Shown: positions 8,857-17,456 of the stretch, one piece after another | How positions within the stretch are numbered: the stretch's first letter is position 1 | How the letters are laid out: every line of letters begins with the position of its first letter | DNA from: Bacteroidales bacterium | Lineage (GTDB): Bacteria; Bacteroidota; Bacteroidia; Bacteroidales; F082 | Length of the DNA stretch: 64,000 bases | Direction: 5' to 3' | Assembly: GCA_017632935.1 (NCBI GenBank) | Contig: JAGBQJ010000023.1 | Location: forward strand, 62,001-126,000 | Translations under genes and position numbers: made by a program | The notes under the pieces: generated by a model | What the model saw: only the letters and a program-made list of their open reading frames with translations | What the model was told of the DNA's origin: nothing | The model's database searches: none

Positions 8857-9948
8857 ATGAAAAAAAACTTGTTATTCCTGCTTGCACTCGCGTTTGGCTT
8901 GACCGCTTGCAACGAGAGTGCCGATAGCTTTAAGGTCAATGTCAGTTTGGCCAATGCCAATGCCAAAACCGTTTATTTGCAGAAGTTTGTCAACAACGAA
9001 CCTGTCACCATCGACTCCGCAGTCGTCAACAATGACCAAGCCGTGTTGACAGCCCCCATTGATGACCCGCAGATTCTTTATGCCTTGAGGGTGAAGGGCA
9101 GAAAAGGCTCCATGCCGTTCTTTGCCGACAACAAGGATGTCGTATTTGTGGGTGATATGAACAATCCGCAAGCCATTGAAATCATGGCCTCCGAAACGCA
9201 GGCCGAATTGGATGCTTTCAACGAGCAATTAGGCCAATTCGACGAGCAAATCCAAGAGCTCTATATCTATTTGCAGCAAGCCTTCAACGAGAACGACTCC
9301 GTTAAGGTGGATTCTCTGAATGTGGTTGGCACGGCGTTGATGAAACAGCAGGACAGCTTCCGCGATGAATACATCAAAGCCCACCCAGAGAGTTTCGTCA
9401 CGCATTACATCCTCGATGGCGTGAAGCAAGACTATCCCATCGACCAGCTGAAGGAAATGGTCGGCTCTTTTACCACCGAATCCATCTATCGCAATCATCT
9501 CACCGAATACATCACAGCGCAAGAACGCCTGGAAGTGGGTCAGCCGTTTATTGACTTTACATTGAAGACCAAAGAAGGTGAGAATGTCAGTTTGGCTGAG
9601 GTCATCGCACAAAACAAGATCACGATGGTCGATTTCTGGGCTTCGTGGTGTGGTCCCTGCCGTCACGAGAATCCCGTTGTAAAGGCAGCCTACGAGCAAT
9701 TCCATGAACTTGGTTTCGATGTCATCAGTGTCAGCGTCGACCAAGACGAAGCCGCTTGGCTGAATGCCGTCGAGGAGGACCAGCTGCCTTGGACGCAGGT
9801 GCGCGATAGCGAGCACAAAGCCAGTGACGACTACATGATTTATTATATTCCGGCCAACTTCCTTTATGACCAACACGGCACCATGGTGGCGAAAGGGCTG
9901 AGAGGAGAAGAATTGGCGGCTAAACTTGCTGAACTATTGAAAGAATGA
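8857..9948 (+). CDS. Thioredoxin-fold lipoprotein, DUF4369/TlpA type (CGPC)
   Basis: 363 residues. Lipoprotein signal peptide with lipobox LTAC (Cys18). A DUF4369-like beta domain (~25-115) is followed by a helical spacer (~115-220) and a TlpA/ResA-like thioredoxin domain (~228-363) with WCGPC, catalytic cysteines 265 and 268. Such proteins act as envelope thiol-disulfide oxidoreductases; the substrate is unknown. The next gene is a tandem paralogue overlapping by four bases (ATGA), so the two are translationally coupled. Confidence 0.88.
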   Translation: MKKNLLFLLALAFGLTACNESADSFKVNVSLANANAKTVYLQKFVNNEPVTIDSAVVNNDQAVLTAPIDDPQILYALRVKGRKGSMPFFADNKDVVFVGDMNNPQAIEIMASETQAELDAFNEQLGQFDEQIQELYIYLQQAFNENDSVKVDSLNVVGTALMKQQDSFRDEYIKAHPESFVTHYILDGVKQDYPIDQLKEMVGSFTTESIYRNHLTEYITAQERLEVGQPFIDFTLKTKEGENVSLAEVIAQNKITMVDFWASWCGPCRHENPVVKAAYEQFHELGFDVISVSVDQDEAAWLNAVEEDQLPWTQVRDSEHKASDDYMIYYIPANFLYDQHGTMVAKGLRGEELAAKLAELLKE

Positions 9949-10994
9949 AAACAAGAACAATGCTTATTGCAGCTGCGGCTATCATCTTGGCCGCCTGCAC
10001 TTCCACCCCTAAGACCGAGACCTTTAAGGTCAACGTGAACCTCGCTAATGCCGACGGCAAAATGGTCTATCTCCAAAAAGACGGACTAGTGCTTGACTCG
10101 GCGGTCATCCAGAACTGGGACGCTGTGTTTGAGACGCCAGTGTGCGCGGACAACGAGATGTACGGCATTATGTTGCAAGGCTGGCGACGCCCCTTCCCAT
10201 TCTTTACCGACAACAAGGATGTGACCCTTGAAGGCGACGCACAAAACCCCAACTTGATTTTGGTGCAAGGCTCAGAGTCGCAGGCGCGGCTTGATGCCTT
10301 CACGAAAAGCTACAACGAGCTTGAAGAGAAATTGGAGGCCGATAGTACGATGGTCCAAGCTGATAAGGACGAGATTCTGAAGATGCATTGCTTCGACTTT
10401 ATCTGGAAGAACCCCACCGACCCCGTGGCGCATTATGTGCTTTATCGTTACAAATGGGCCTTCGGTCCCTGCGAGTTGCGCACGATGATCGACAACATCC
10501 ATCATGCCGACAGCACGCTCAGCACCGCCAACCTGAAACTGGCTGAGGAATACGTGGAGAAGCAAGAACGCGTGCAAGCCGGTCAGCCGATGATCGACTT
10601 CACCCAAAACGACGCTGACGGCAACCCTGTGACACTTTCACAATTGGCCGAAGACAAGCTCCTGCTCGTCGACTTCTGGGCATCGTGGTGCCCCGACTGC
10701 CGCAAGGAGAACCCCAACGTGGTGGCTGCCTATCAGAAGTACCACGACCAAGGTTTTGACGTGCTCGGCGTGTCGTTCGACACCGACAAGACCGCTTGGC
10801 TTGCCGGCATAGAGAAGGACAACCTCACTTGGACCCAGGTCTCTGACCTGCAAGGCTGGAGTAACGCTGCCGGTGCCTTGTATGCCATTTCCTTCATTCC
10901 GCAGAATGCCCTCATCAAGGACGGCATGATTGTCGCCCGCAACCTGGAAGGGGAGGAACTGATGGAGGAGATTGGACGGCAGTTGGAGAAATAG
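9945..10994 (+). CDS. Thioredoxin-fold lipoprotein paralogue (CPDC)
   Basis: 349 residues, similar in every region to the preceding protein (FKVNVNLANADGKMVYLQK against FKVNVSLANANAKTVYLQK). Lipobox LAAC (Cys18), DUF4369-like domain, helical spacer, thioredoxin domain. The active site is WCPDC (Cys249, Cys252) rather than WCGPC. A changed dipeptide between the cysteines usually shifts redox potential, so the two may act at different steps. The start overlaps the previous stop (ATGA). Confidence 0.87.
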   Translation: MKTRTMLIAAAAIILAACTSTPKTETFKVNVNLANADGKMVYLQKDGLVLDSAVIQNWDAVFETPVCADNEMYGIMLQGWRRPFPFFTDNKDVTLEGDAQNPNLILVQGSESQARLDAFTKSYNELEEKLEADSTMVQADKDEILKMHCFDFIWKNPTDPVAHYVLYRYKWAFGPCELRTMIDNIHHADSTLSTANLKLAEEYVEKQERVQAGQPMIDFTQNDADGNPVTLSQLAEDKLLLVDFWASWCPDCRKENPNVVAAYQKYHDQGFDVLGVSFDTDKTAWLAGIEKDNLTWTQVSDLQGWSNAAGALYAISFIPQNALIKDGMIVARNLEGEELMEEIGRQLEK

Positions 10995-11057
10995 ACATTT
11001 ATTCTCAACTTCCGCATTGAAAATTCGGAAGAATGGGGAAAAACACGGCGTGTTCGA

Positions 11058-13688
11058 TTATACTCCAAAAAACTTATGTCGATATTTGTTAATTTCATCG
11101 GCTAATGCGTTGGAACTATCGGTGTGGAAGCCCATTTCTTGTGCGAAAGAACCAAGTTCATCCACGCCAGATATGTTGGCATCAGATGTAAAGCCCGCAT
11201 AGGTTTTGGTTATTTCACCCGTTCCTTCATAGTAGAGACGGTTGATGCCGGCTTTGGTGGCGTTGTCAAGGATTTCCGAAGCACTCTTGTTTGGATCCAT
11301 GAGATCGTTAACAATGGATTTGGTCATTTCTGCACCTATATTCAAACCCGCTTTAGTCAGTTTTCCAAGGGGCGTTTTTCCGAACAGGCCTGTCATTTCC
11401 TGGTTCTGTGCAATGCTCAAGCCGCCTTCCACCATTCCTTGGCCAATGCCAGCCCAAACGCTATCGCCTTTGACCTTGCTCTCCGTGCCATGCTTGACGA
11501 TGGATTTGACGACCGTGTAGATATTCTTGACGCCACGGTTGCCTGGGAACTCGCCCATGACACTGATCGTGGTGTCGGCGATGCGCTCCGTGGTTTCCGC
11601 GTAATTGACCGCGTCGTTCCAGAAAGCGGCATCCTTCATGGCTTCGGCGCCTTCTTCCAAGGCTTCGTGCTTGTCCTTGAGTAGGGCTTTCTTGAGCGCA
11701 TCCTTGTCGTCGGCGTTGATGAATCCGTGCTTCAAGGCCAAGTCGGTGAGATACACCTCTTTTTCGCACTCTTCCTTGTAGGCCTTGTGCGCATCGGCGG
11801 CGGCGGAGCTGCCACGCGCGCGGTCGTAGTCGTTCTGAGCCTTGTTCATCGCGCGTTGCTCCTCGAGGTTCTGTTGGGCCTGCGCCTCATTCTGGGCGAA
11901 GTGCTCTGAGTTGCGTTCGCGCCAGGCCAGCCAGTCGTTGAGCTTGTCCTCGTCGTAATGCGAGTCGTTTTCGTTCACCCAACCTTCAGGTTTTCCTGTC
12001 TCAGTATTGTATTTCGGGTAGAGCGTATGCTTCTCGCCCGTGGCGGGGTCGGTGTAGGTCTTGGTGCCGTCAGGGTTGTCTGTGAGGTATTTCTTGAACC
12101 TGGCTTTCTTTTCTTTCTGGTAGCGTTCCCACTCCAGTTCTTCGGGTGTGGGTTCTTTCTTTGGAGCAGGGTCGTTGCCTCCTGTTGGGCCTTCACCCGT
12201 GGGGACATTACCGCCTCCTCCAATTCCTCCTCCGAGTGCGCCACCTAAGCCACCGCCCAGTCCGCCGAGTACACCCAAAACACCAATGAGGATGGTAGTT
12301 ACATCAGAAGTATGTGCACCGTCGGTGCCGAAGAGCTTGTTAATCCAATGGGGAAGCGTTATATTTAAATCACCCCATTTGCCATCCGTTGAGCTTGAGT
12401 TGTTGCCAGCTTTGCCCTTGGCGTCCCATTTGAAATAATACAGCGTGCGGATGTAGGCTTTGAATAATTCCACCTCCTCCTCTACGATTATGTATTCAGA
12501 TCCTGCTTCCTCCAGTGTAGGGAACGTACAGGAAAATTCACCATGACCGAGGCGTCTTCTTCCTACGACAGGGTTCACTTTGTCGCGATCTTTTCCATAA
12601 TATATCTTCCACCATATATTAAGGTTGTTAGTAAGAGGGAAGGTTAATAAATTTGATGGTCTATGCTCATTGTTTTCTTCATAATAACCTATAAAGTTAT
12701 GGCCAGGAGCATAGGATCCTTGAAAAGGTGGCATGCTGCCATAGAACTTGCCTACAGCATGGTCTCCAACACCATTGTCCCAACTGTAGTCAATCCTCCA
12801 GGAATTTGTTGTGCCAGAAATTGTGGCAGTAAGATTTGGATCTTTTGTTGTCGGATTCGTTTCGGTCTTGACATCGATAAGTTTCCATACGCCAGCAGAA
12901 TCGGCAAATAGTTCAACCCTGGGGAGTAGGAACAAGAGCATCAAAACCGCTGCTGCCACTGTTTTCTTGCTGTTATTCTTTCCCAGAATCAATCCCACAA
13001 TAAGTGCGATGATGCCTAACAAACCCACCCACACGAAACCAACGGTGCTAAGCGTCACGCCAAAGGTGAAACCCAAGGTCATGCCCGTCAGCACGCGCAC
13101 AACACGCTGATACGAAGGCACCTTGCCTTTCGAGGCCGAGTTCATCCAACCCAGCAGCAGACTCCACAAGAAGCCACCCTTGCGCGCCACGGCGCGGATG
13201 ATTGCCACAACGCTCACGATGCCCACCACACTGTTCTCGCGCGACTGGGTCACATTGAAGATGCTATAAAGCAACATCGCCGTACCGATTCCCTTGAGCA
13301 ATAAGGCGGCAGCATCCTTGCTTTCAAACTTGATGTTAGCGATCATCTCCTTGAAGCCTTGTTTGAAGTTGGCGAAGGGATTCTTTTTATAAAACAGCGG
13401 CGCAATCATCATGTTGACGAAAGCCGCCACAACAATCTTTCCCAAGATGCCGCCAATGGCTCCGAAGATGCCGCCATAAAGGCCGCCTTGGGCGAAGGTA
13501 ATGAAGTTGAGCATGGACAATGGCAGGTTGCGCCCAACCTTGTTTTGGAGAATGCCCAAACCAATCCAGACCACGATCAAGATGGCAGTGGGAAGCAGCA
13601 TTATGGGATGCTTGAACACCTCCAGACACTGCTTGAAATAGGCCTTCAGGTAAGCGCCGAAGGTCATGCGAGTGGTATCTTGTGACAT
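11058..13688 (-). CDS. Large membrane protein with Gly-rich linker, unknown function
   Basis: 876 residues, not recognised. The N-terminal part (~25-262) holds about six hydrophobic segments, roughly 29-48, 61-100, 130-145, 153-168, 201-236 and 243-262. A beta-like, aromatic-rich region follows (~263-460). A glycine-rich hydrophobic stretch (466-493) and a Pro/Gly linker lead to a hydrophilic helical C-terminus (~510-876), with a TDPATGEKHTLYPKYN element near 546-561 and an Ala/Glu-rich coiled-coil part (~595-690). It is the last gene of a minus-strand operon, 6 bp after a zinc-ribbon gene, and ends 63 bp from the convergent thioredoxin gene. It could be a scaffold or a polymorphic-type effector; neither is shown. 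Confidence 0.6.
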   Translation of the reverse strand: MSQDTTRMTFGAYLKAYFKQCLEVFKHPIMLLPTAILIVVWIGLGILQNKVGRNLPLSMLNFITFAQGGLYGGIFGAIGGILGKIVVAAFVNMMIAPLFYKKNPFANFKQGFKEMIANIKFESKDAAALLLKGIGTAMLLYSIFNVTQSRENSVVGIVSVVAIIRAVARKGGFLWSLLLGWMNSASKGKVPSYQRVVRVLTGMTLGFTFGVTLSTVGFVWVGLLGIIALIVGLILGKNNSKKTVAAAVLMLLFLLPRVELFADSAGVWKLIDVKTETNPTTKDPNLTATISGTTNSWRIDYSWDNGVGDHAVGKFYGSMPPFQGSYAPGHNFIGYYEENNEHRPSNLLTFPLTNNLNIWWKIYYGKDRDKVNPVVGRRRLGHGEFSCTFPTLEEAGSEYIIVEEEVELFKAYIRTLYYFKWDAKGKAGNNSSSTDGKWGDLNITLPHWINKLFGTDGAHTSDVTTILIGVLGVLGGLGGGLGGALGGGIGGGGNVPTGEGPTGGNDPAPKKEPTPEELEWERYQKEKKARFKKYLTDNPDGTKTYTDPATGEKHTLYPKYNTETGKPEGWVNENDSHYDEDKLNDWLAWRERNSEHFAQNEAQAQQNLEEQRAMNKAQNDYDRARGSSAAADAHKAYKEECEKEVYLTDLALKHGFINADDKDALKKALLKDKHEALEEGAEAMKDAAFWNDAVNYAETTERIADTTISVMGEFPGNRGVKNIYTVVKSIVKHGTESKVKGDSVWAGIGQGMVEGGLSIAQNQEMTGLFGKTPLGKLTKAGLNIGAEMTKSIVNDLMDPNKSASEILDNATKAGINRLYYEGTGEITKTYAGFTSDANISGVDELGSFAQEMGFHTDSSNALADEINKYRHKFFGV

Positions 13689-13694
13689 AGGCGT

Positions 13695-14216
13695 TTATTT
13701 GCGCGGCGCACCGCAGTTGACACAGAAATTGGCGTTTTCACTTTTGTAAGGTGTTCCGCAAAGCGGACAGAATTTGGCATGGAAAACTGCAGTTGCAGGA
13801 GCAGCAGCGGCAGCTTGTTTGGCTTTCTCCTCAGCTTCGCGACGGGCCTTCTCTTCTGCCTCTTTGCGGGCTTGCTCTTCTGCCTCCAACTGGCGGATGT
13901 CGGACTGGAGCTTTTCTATCGAGGCCTCGTCCATGTCGGGCAAGAACATCCATTTGGTGAGATATTCGACTCCCGGACTGACTCCGATGGCGCCTTCGGC
14001 ACTTACCATGTAGAAAGAGCGGTCCTTTATCGGGTGCTCCTGGTCGAAGTCCTTGGCGAAATTGAATAGCTGAAGGACATCGTATTTGTCTTCCGTTCCG
14101 GCGTAACACCAAATCACGCAACGGGTCATGGCTGCAGATAAGGCGTGCTGCAAGCTGAGATAGTGTCCCGTTTGAAGCTCAAAGGTTTCAAGTTTGAATT
14201 CTTGTTGTTCTTCCAT
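13695..14216 (-). CDS. Protein with C-terminal zinc ribbon, unknown function
   Basis: 173 residues, no signal peptide. The N-terminal ~105 residues are globular. An Ala/Glu/Lys-rich helix (~108-140, repeats of EAEEKARR) links to a C-terminal double-CxxC zinc ribbon (FCPLCG at ~149, FCVNCG at ~164, ending GAPRK). The ribbon resembles the N-terminal one of the neighbouring 251-residue protein, so both may bind a shared partner. The gene sits 6 bp before the 876-residue membrane protein gene and is probably co-expressed with it. Confidence 0.65.
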   Translation of the reverse strand: MEEQQEFKLETFELQTGHYLSLQHALSAAMTRCVIWCYAGTEDKYDVLQLFNFAKDFDQEHPIKDRSFYMVSAEGAIGVSPGVEYLTKWMFLPDMDEASIEKLQSDIRQLEAEEQARKEAEEKARREAEEKAKQAAAAAPATAVFHAKFCPLCGTPYKSENANFCVNCGAPRK

Positions 14217-14309
14217 ATTGAATTTGTTTTTATTGATTAGTCATCGGGGCAATCGGGTGTGTCGTCGGCAGGGTTAGTGGCTACCGACTTCGCAAAACAC
14301 AGTGTTGCT

Positions 14310-15065
14310 TTATTTAGGTTGTTTCTTTTTCAGTTTTGTGCAGCGTTCCTTGATGAAATTCAGCACAAACTCGTAGTCGTCAGGGTCTTCTACATAGATG
14401 CGGTTTTTGGTCAGCAGCTCGTCCACCTTGATGAGATGGCGGCGGCGATGGGTTTTTATCTTGCGCACCCTCCTGTAAGGAGTAATGAAAGGCGAATGAG
14501 CAGCAGCCAAAAGGGCAGCAGAACCCATGTCGTCGTCCACCATCATATTGATGGCCGCAATCACTTGCGTGCGCTTCACCTCCTTATTCATCTGTTGGTG
14601 GGTAATCGTCTCCTCGTCCATCACAAAGTAAGCCGCATAGCGTCCGCCGCTGACTATACCCGATATGACATAGCCGATGAGGCAGAGCACCAACACAGCT
14701 ATCAAGACCCAGATGAATGTTGCTGAGGTATCCATTACCCTATGCCAGCGTAAATGGCCATCGAACAATGGTACAATGATAGCAACTAACAGCCATATCC
14801 CCAACATGATAACTCCAAAGACTTTCAAAAGGTCAAATAAAATGCTCGGGTTCCTCCATAGGTTCACCTCATAGCTCCAGCGGTATTTGCCGTCGGGGCA
14901 GAGCTGGATGCGGGCGGTAGGTTCACTGGCGTTGGAAGGTGTGGGACGAGCCGCAGGTTGGGGTTGGCTCATAGCATGAGTTTGTCCCGCTTTTTGAGGT
15001 GCCCCGCAGTGGGTACAGAATTTGGTTCCGTCATTCAGTGGGGCTCCGCAGTTTTCGCAATACAT
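14310..15065 (-). CDS. Zinc-ribbon membrane protein, unknown function
   Basis: 251 residues. N-terminal zinc ribbon with CENCG at 3-7 and CTHCG at 17-21, then a Pro/Ala-rich linker (~24-50). Two membrane segments follow (~82-102 and ~115-138), and then a basic cytoplasmic tail with RRVRKIKTHRRRH and KKKQPK. The layout recalls zinc_ribbon_2 membrane proteins with a PH-like tail. Second gene of the minus-strand operon, with 45 bp to the lipoprotein gene upstream and 93 bp to the next zinc-ribbon gene. Confidence 0.65.
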   Translation of the reverse strand: MYCENCGAPLNDGTKFCTHCGAPQKAGQTHAMSQPQPAARPTPSNASEPTARIQLCPDGKYRWSYEVNLWRNPSILFDLLKVFGVIMLGIWLLVAIIVPLFDGHLRWHRVMDTSATFIWVLIAVLVLCLIGYVISGIVSGGRYAAYFVMDEETITHQQMNKEVKRTQVIAAINMMVDDDMGSAALLAAAHSPFITPYRRVRKIKTHRRRHLIKVDELLTKNRIYVEDPDDYEFVLNFIKERCTKLKKKQPK

Positions 15066-15110
15066 AGTGTTGTTGATTTTAAGTAAGTAACTGTTCGGAA
15101 TTAAACTAAA

Positions 15111-15632
15111 TCATTTTTGACTTCGGGACTTTGAGACGCGGGACTTCGGGACGCGGGACTCCGAGACTTCGGGACGCGGGACGCGGGGCTTGGTTTTGTC
15201 CCACGAGCCGTCGGCAGCGGTGCTGAAACCGTCGAAGGCGAGGGTGTCGGGGGCGAGGAAGCCTTCTGCATCGAAATAATAGAGCTTGTCTTCGGGACCC
15301 AAAGCCCAGACACGACAGCGCAGCAAGTCGTCGTCGAGGCGACGATAGACGATGTGACCGTCGGGGAGCGTGTCGAAGACACCATTGTGGAGGATGTATG
15401 TGGCAGGCGTGTAACCCTCCGTGGCGGCAAGGCTGTCGGGGTTACGGATTTTGAGGCCCATCGTCACGAAGGCGCCGCCGTCCATGCCAGTGTGGGCTGT
15501 TTGATCCTCGTAGGCCTCGTCGGGCGTGAGCCATGGGTCGTCATCGACGGGCGGCTTGGGTTGCCAAAGGCCACAAGCCGTGAGCAAGCCAAGACCGATA
15601 ATCGGAAGAATGGTTTTTTTGAGTTTGTTCAT
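15111..15632 (-). CDS. Small lipoprotein with repeat-derived C-terminal tail
   Basis: 173 residues. Signal peptide with lipobox LTAC (Cys20). No known domain was recognised in the mature part, which is acidic and aromatic. The last ~25 residues (PRVPRPEVSESRVPKSR and on) are low complexity and encoded by a GGGACGCGGGACTTC DNA repeat, so the ancestral gene may have ended near residue 148. First gene of the minus-strand operon; a -7 element lies 37 bp upstream and three direct repeats lie beyond it. Confidence 0.65.
   Translation of the reverse strand: MNKLKKTILPIIGLGLLTACGLWQPKPPVDDDPWLTPDEAYEDQTAHTGMDGGAFVTMGLKIRNPDSLAATEGYTPATYILHNGVFDTLPDGHIVYRRLDDDLLRCRVWALGPEDKLYYFDAEGFLAPDTLAFDGFSTAADGSWDKTKPRVPRPEVSESRVPKSRVSKSRSQK
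15119..15186. repeat. GGGACGCGGGAC simple repeat at a gene end
   Basis: Imperfect tandem copies of GGGACTTCGGGACGC fill the 3' end of the lipoprotein gene and encode its basic Pro/Ser/Arg tail. Confidence 0.75.
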
Positions 15633-15669
15633 CTTTTAATAGGTTTATGTTTAGGGTTATTGAAAAACG

Positions 15670-15677
15670 CAAATTTA
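15670..15677 (-). promoter_or_regulatory. -7 element of the lipoprotein/zinc-ribbon operon
   Basis: On the minus strand this reads TAAATTTG, an exact TAnnTTTG match, 37 bp before the lipoprotein start. The 19-bp repeats begin 33 bp further upstream. Confidence 0.45.
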
Positions 15678-15709
15678 CAGAGAACCCTGTTAACCTGCGG
15701 TTTCAGTAA

Positions 15710-15770
15710 GGTGACAAATTCTAAAAAACTTGGTGACAAATTCTAAAAAAAGGTGACAAATTCTAAAAAA
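15710..15770. promoter_or_regulatory. Three direct 19-bp repeats, putative operators
   Basis: Three identical copies of GGTGACAAATTCTAAAAAA start at 15710, 15732 and 15752, so spacing is 22 and 20 bp, about two helical turns. They lie between two divergent -7 elements and just upstream of the gene of an AraC-type regulator. Phased direct repeats are the usual binding pattern of AraC-family proteins. The repeat is seen directly; the operator role is inferred. Confidence 0.7.
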
Positions 15771-15794
15771 GTGCAGTAGGAAGGTGAAAACACC

Positions 15795-15802
15795 TATTTT
15801 TG
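15795..15802 (+). promoter_or_regulatory. -7 element of the Kelch/AraC gene
   Basis: TATTTTTG, an exact consensus match, ends only 4 bp before the ATG, so the transcript would be leaderless or nearly so. No -33 TTG is present at the expected distance; the last 19-bp repeat occupies the neighbouring DNA, which fits activator-dependent transcription. Confidence 0.5.
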
Positions 15803-15806
15803 TGGC

Positions 15807-17456
15807 ATGAAACGAACGTTTTTTCCGGTGTTTCTGCTCCTGCTGTTGCTGTCGTGTCAGCAACCGCCAGAGGATGTGCAACATGGCGACATCACCTTTG
15901 TCCCGATGGCTACAAAACGCCTTCCCGACATGAACGAAGCCCGTTCTGGTCATGCTTTGGTGTGGGCTGATGGCCATATCTTGGCGGTGGGCGGTCACAC
16001 CACGGGTTTCATCCCTACTGCCACGGCGGAATACTACGAAGGCGGAAAATGGCACAGCATTTCCACCCTTTATCCACACGACACGCCCTTCGCCCTTGTG
16101 TTGCAAAATGGCGATGTTTTGGTAGGCGGCGGCTATGAAAGCAGTTTCGGAGTGGGTCAAACTTGGGGCGTGGAACGCTATCGTCCTAAAACGCACAGTT
16201 TTACTCCGGAGCCTATTATGGAAGAAAAAAGGGCACATGCCAGCGCTTTGGAATTGGAGAACGGTGAGATCGTCATCAGCGGCAACTGGTATGCCACCGA
16301 CCTCACAGAAATCTACAATAGCAACACCTTATGGACCGACACTGCCTCCGATAACCGCAACTATCCTTTTTTGCTGCCTATGGGGAACGGCAATGCCTGG
16401 ATAATTGGAGCCTCGTGTGATAGTTACGGTAGGGCTACTGAGAATATCGTTGACCAAATAAAGGGTGAGTCTTTCAGGGTAGATTTGTTGGACAAATGGC
16501 ATCCGCAGTCTCCCTTGGACCGCAATGTGCAGGCCGATGCCTATCGTGTGGCGGAAAACGCTTTCCTCATCCTTGCTGTCAACGACCAAAAGCAATACGC
16601 ACCCTTGTTGGTCGACAGCAGCGACTTCTCGCTTTTGCCAATGGAACAGGCGTTGCCCAAAGAAGGTCCTTGGGGCGCCATCCGATTCATAGGCTCCATT
16701 TGGACCCGTCCTGAAACGGAAACGGCCTGGTTGATGGGCGTGGATGAGCAAAACCGTGTTTATCTGGCTGAGATTGCCTATCGACCTGCCTTACAAGGTG
16801 GCCAAGCGAAACTATCCATGTATTACTCCCAGCCTCTGAAAGATCTTCCTGGTAATCCATGTGAGTTGCTGCTTCCTGACGGAAGTTTTGTCACAGTGGG
16901 CGGCATGATGGCCTCCAATTACGAGCCTACAAACGTCGTTTTCGCTTTTTATCCCTCGCCTGCGCCCCAAAAGCCATCCGCACTGCTCATCGTCTTCATT
17001 GGCCTTGCCTTGATGATAGGCTTGGGGATGATTCTTGTAAGAAGGAAAAGAAAGCATTGCAACAATGATATCCCCATCACCCCAGAGGAAAACGTCGTTA
17101 CTGTCGAAAAATCCGACCTTGCCGACAAACTCAAGACCGTAATGGAAGAGAAACAACTCTTCAGGAACAAGGATTTACGAATTGCCGATGTGGCTGCTGA
17201 ATTGTGCACCAACACCACCTATCTTTCAACCTGCCTAAACGGGGAGCTCAACACTACTTTTCCTGCGTTTGTTACAGGCTATCGAATCCGTTACGCCCAA
17301 GAGCTGATGCGCAAAGACCCCACGATGCTCATGTCTCAAGTGGCTAAGGCATCGGGCTTTACTAACGAGAAGACTTTTTTGCGCAGTTTCAAGGCTATTT
17401 GCGGTGTTACGCCTTCTGAGTGGAAGCAGGAGCATACGCCACAAACGGCGGATTAG
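15807..17456 (+). CDS. Membrane-bound sensor-regulator: Kelch-like propeller, TM, AraC HTH
   Basis: 549 residues. A lipoprotein-type signal (LLSC, Cys17) is followed by a periplasmic domain (~30-385) with Kelch-like repeats (GGH at 62-64, GGGY at 107-110, VGGMM at 364-368). One membrane helix (391-411) ends in RRKRKH, and a cytoplasmic AraC-type double HTH covers ~440-540 (IADVAAELCTN; VAKASGFTNEKTFLRSFKAICGVTPSEWK). It probably reads an envelope signal and controls transcription directly, like the output half of Bacteroidota hybrid two-component sensors but without kinase or receiver. The lipobox combined with a membrane helix is odd. The 3' end overlaps convergent cysQ by 50 bp. Likely targets are its own promoter and the divergent operon. 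Confidence 0.8.
   Translation: MKRTFFPVFLLLLLLSCQQPPEDVQHGDITFVPMATKRLPDMNEARSGHALVWADGHILAVGGHTTGFIPTATAEYYEGGKWHSISTLYPHDTPFALVLQNGDVLVGGGYESSFGVGQTWGVERYRPKTHSFTPEPIMEEKRAHASALELENGEIVISGNWYATDLTEIYNSNTLWTDTASDNRNYPFLLPMGNGNAWIIGASCDSYGRATENIVDQIKGESFRVDLLDKWHPQSPLDRNVQADAYRVAENAFLILAVNDQKQYAPLLVDSSDFSLLPMEQALPKEGPWGAIRFIGSIWTRPETETAWLMGVDEQNRVYLAEIAYRPALQGGQAKLSMYYSQPLKDLPGNPCELLLPDGSFVTVGGMMASNYEPTNVVFAFYPSPAPQKPSALLIVFIGLALMIGLGMILVRRKRKHCNNDIPITPEENVVTVEKSDLADKLKTVMEEKQLFRNKDLRIADVAAELCTNTTYLSTCLNGELNTTFPAFVTGYRIRYAQELMRKDPTMLMSQVAKASGFTNEKTFLRSFKAICGVTPSEWKQEHTPQTAD

Noticed and set aside
11009..11031. Small hairpin CTTCCG/CGGAAG between convergent genes
   Set aside because: Only a 6-bp stem with an 11-nt loop and no T-run; too weak to call a terminator.
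16069..16077. TTATCCACA, a perfect DnaA box
   Set aside because: Single copy inside the Kelch/AraC coding sequence; one chance match is expected in a window of this size.
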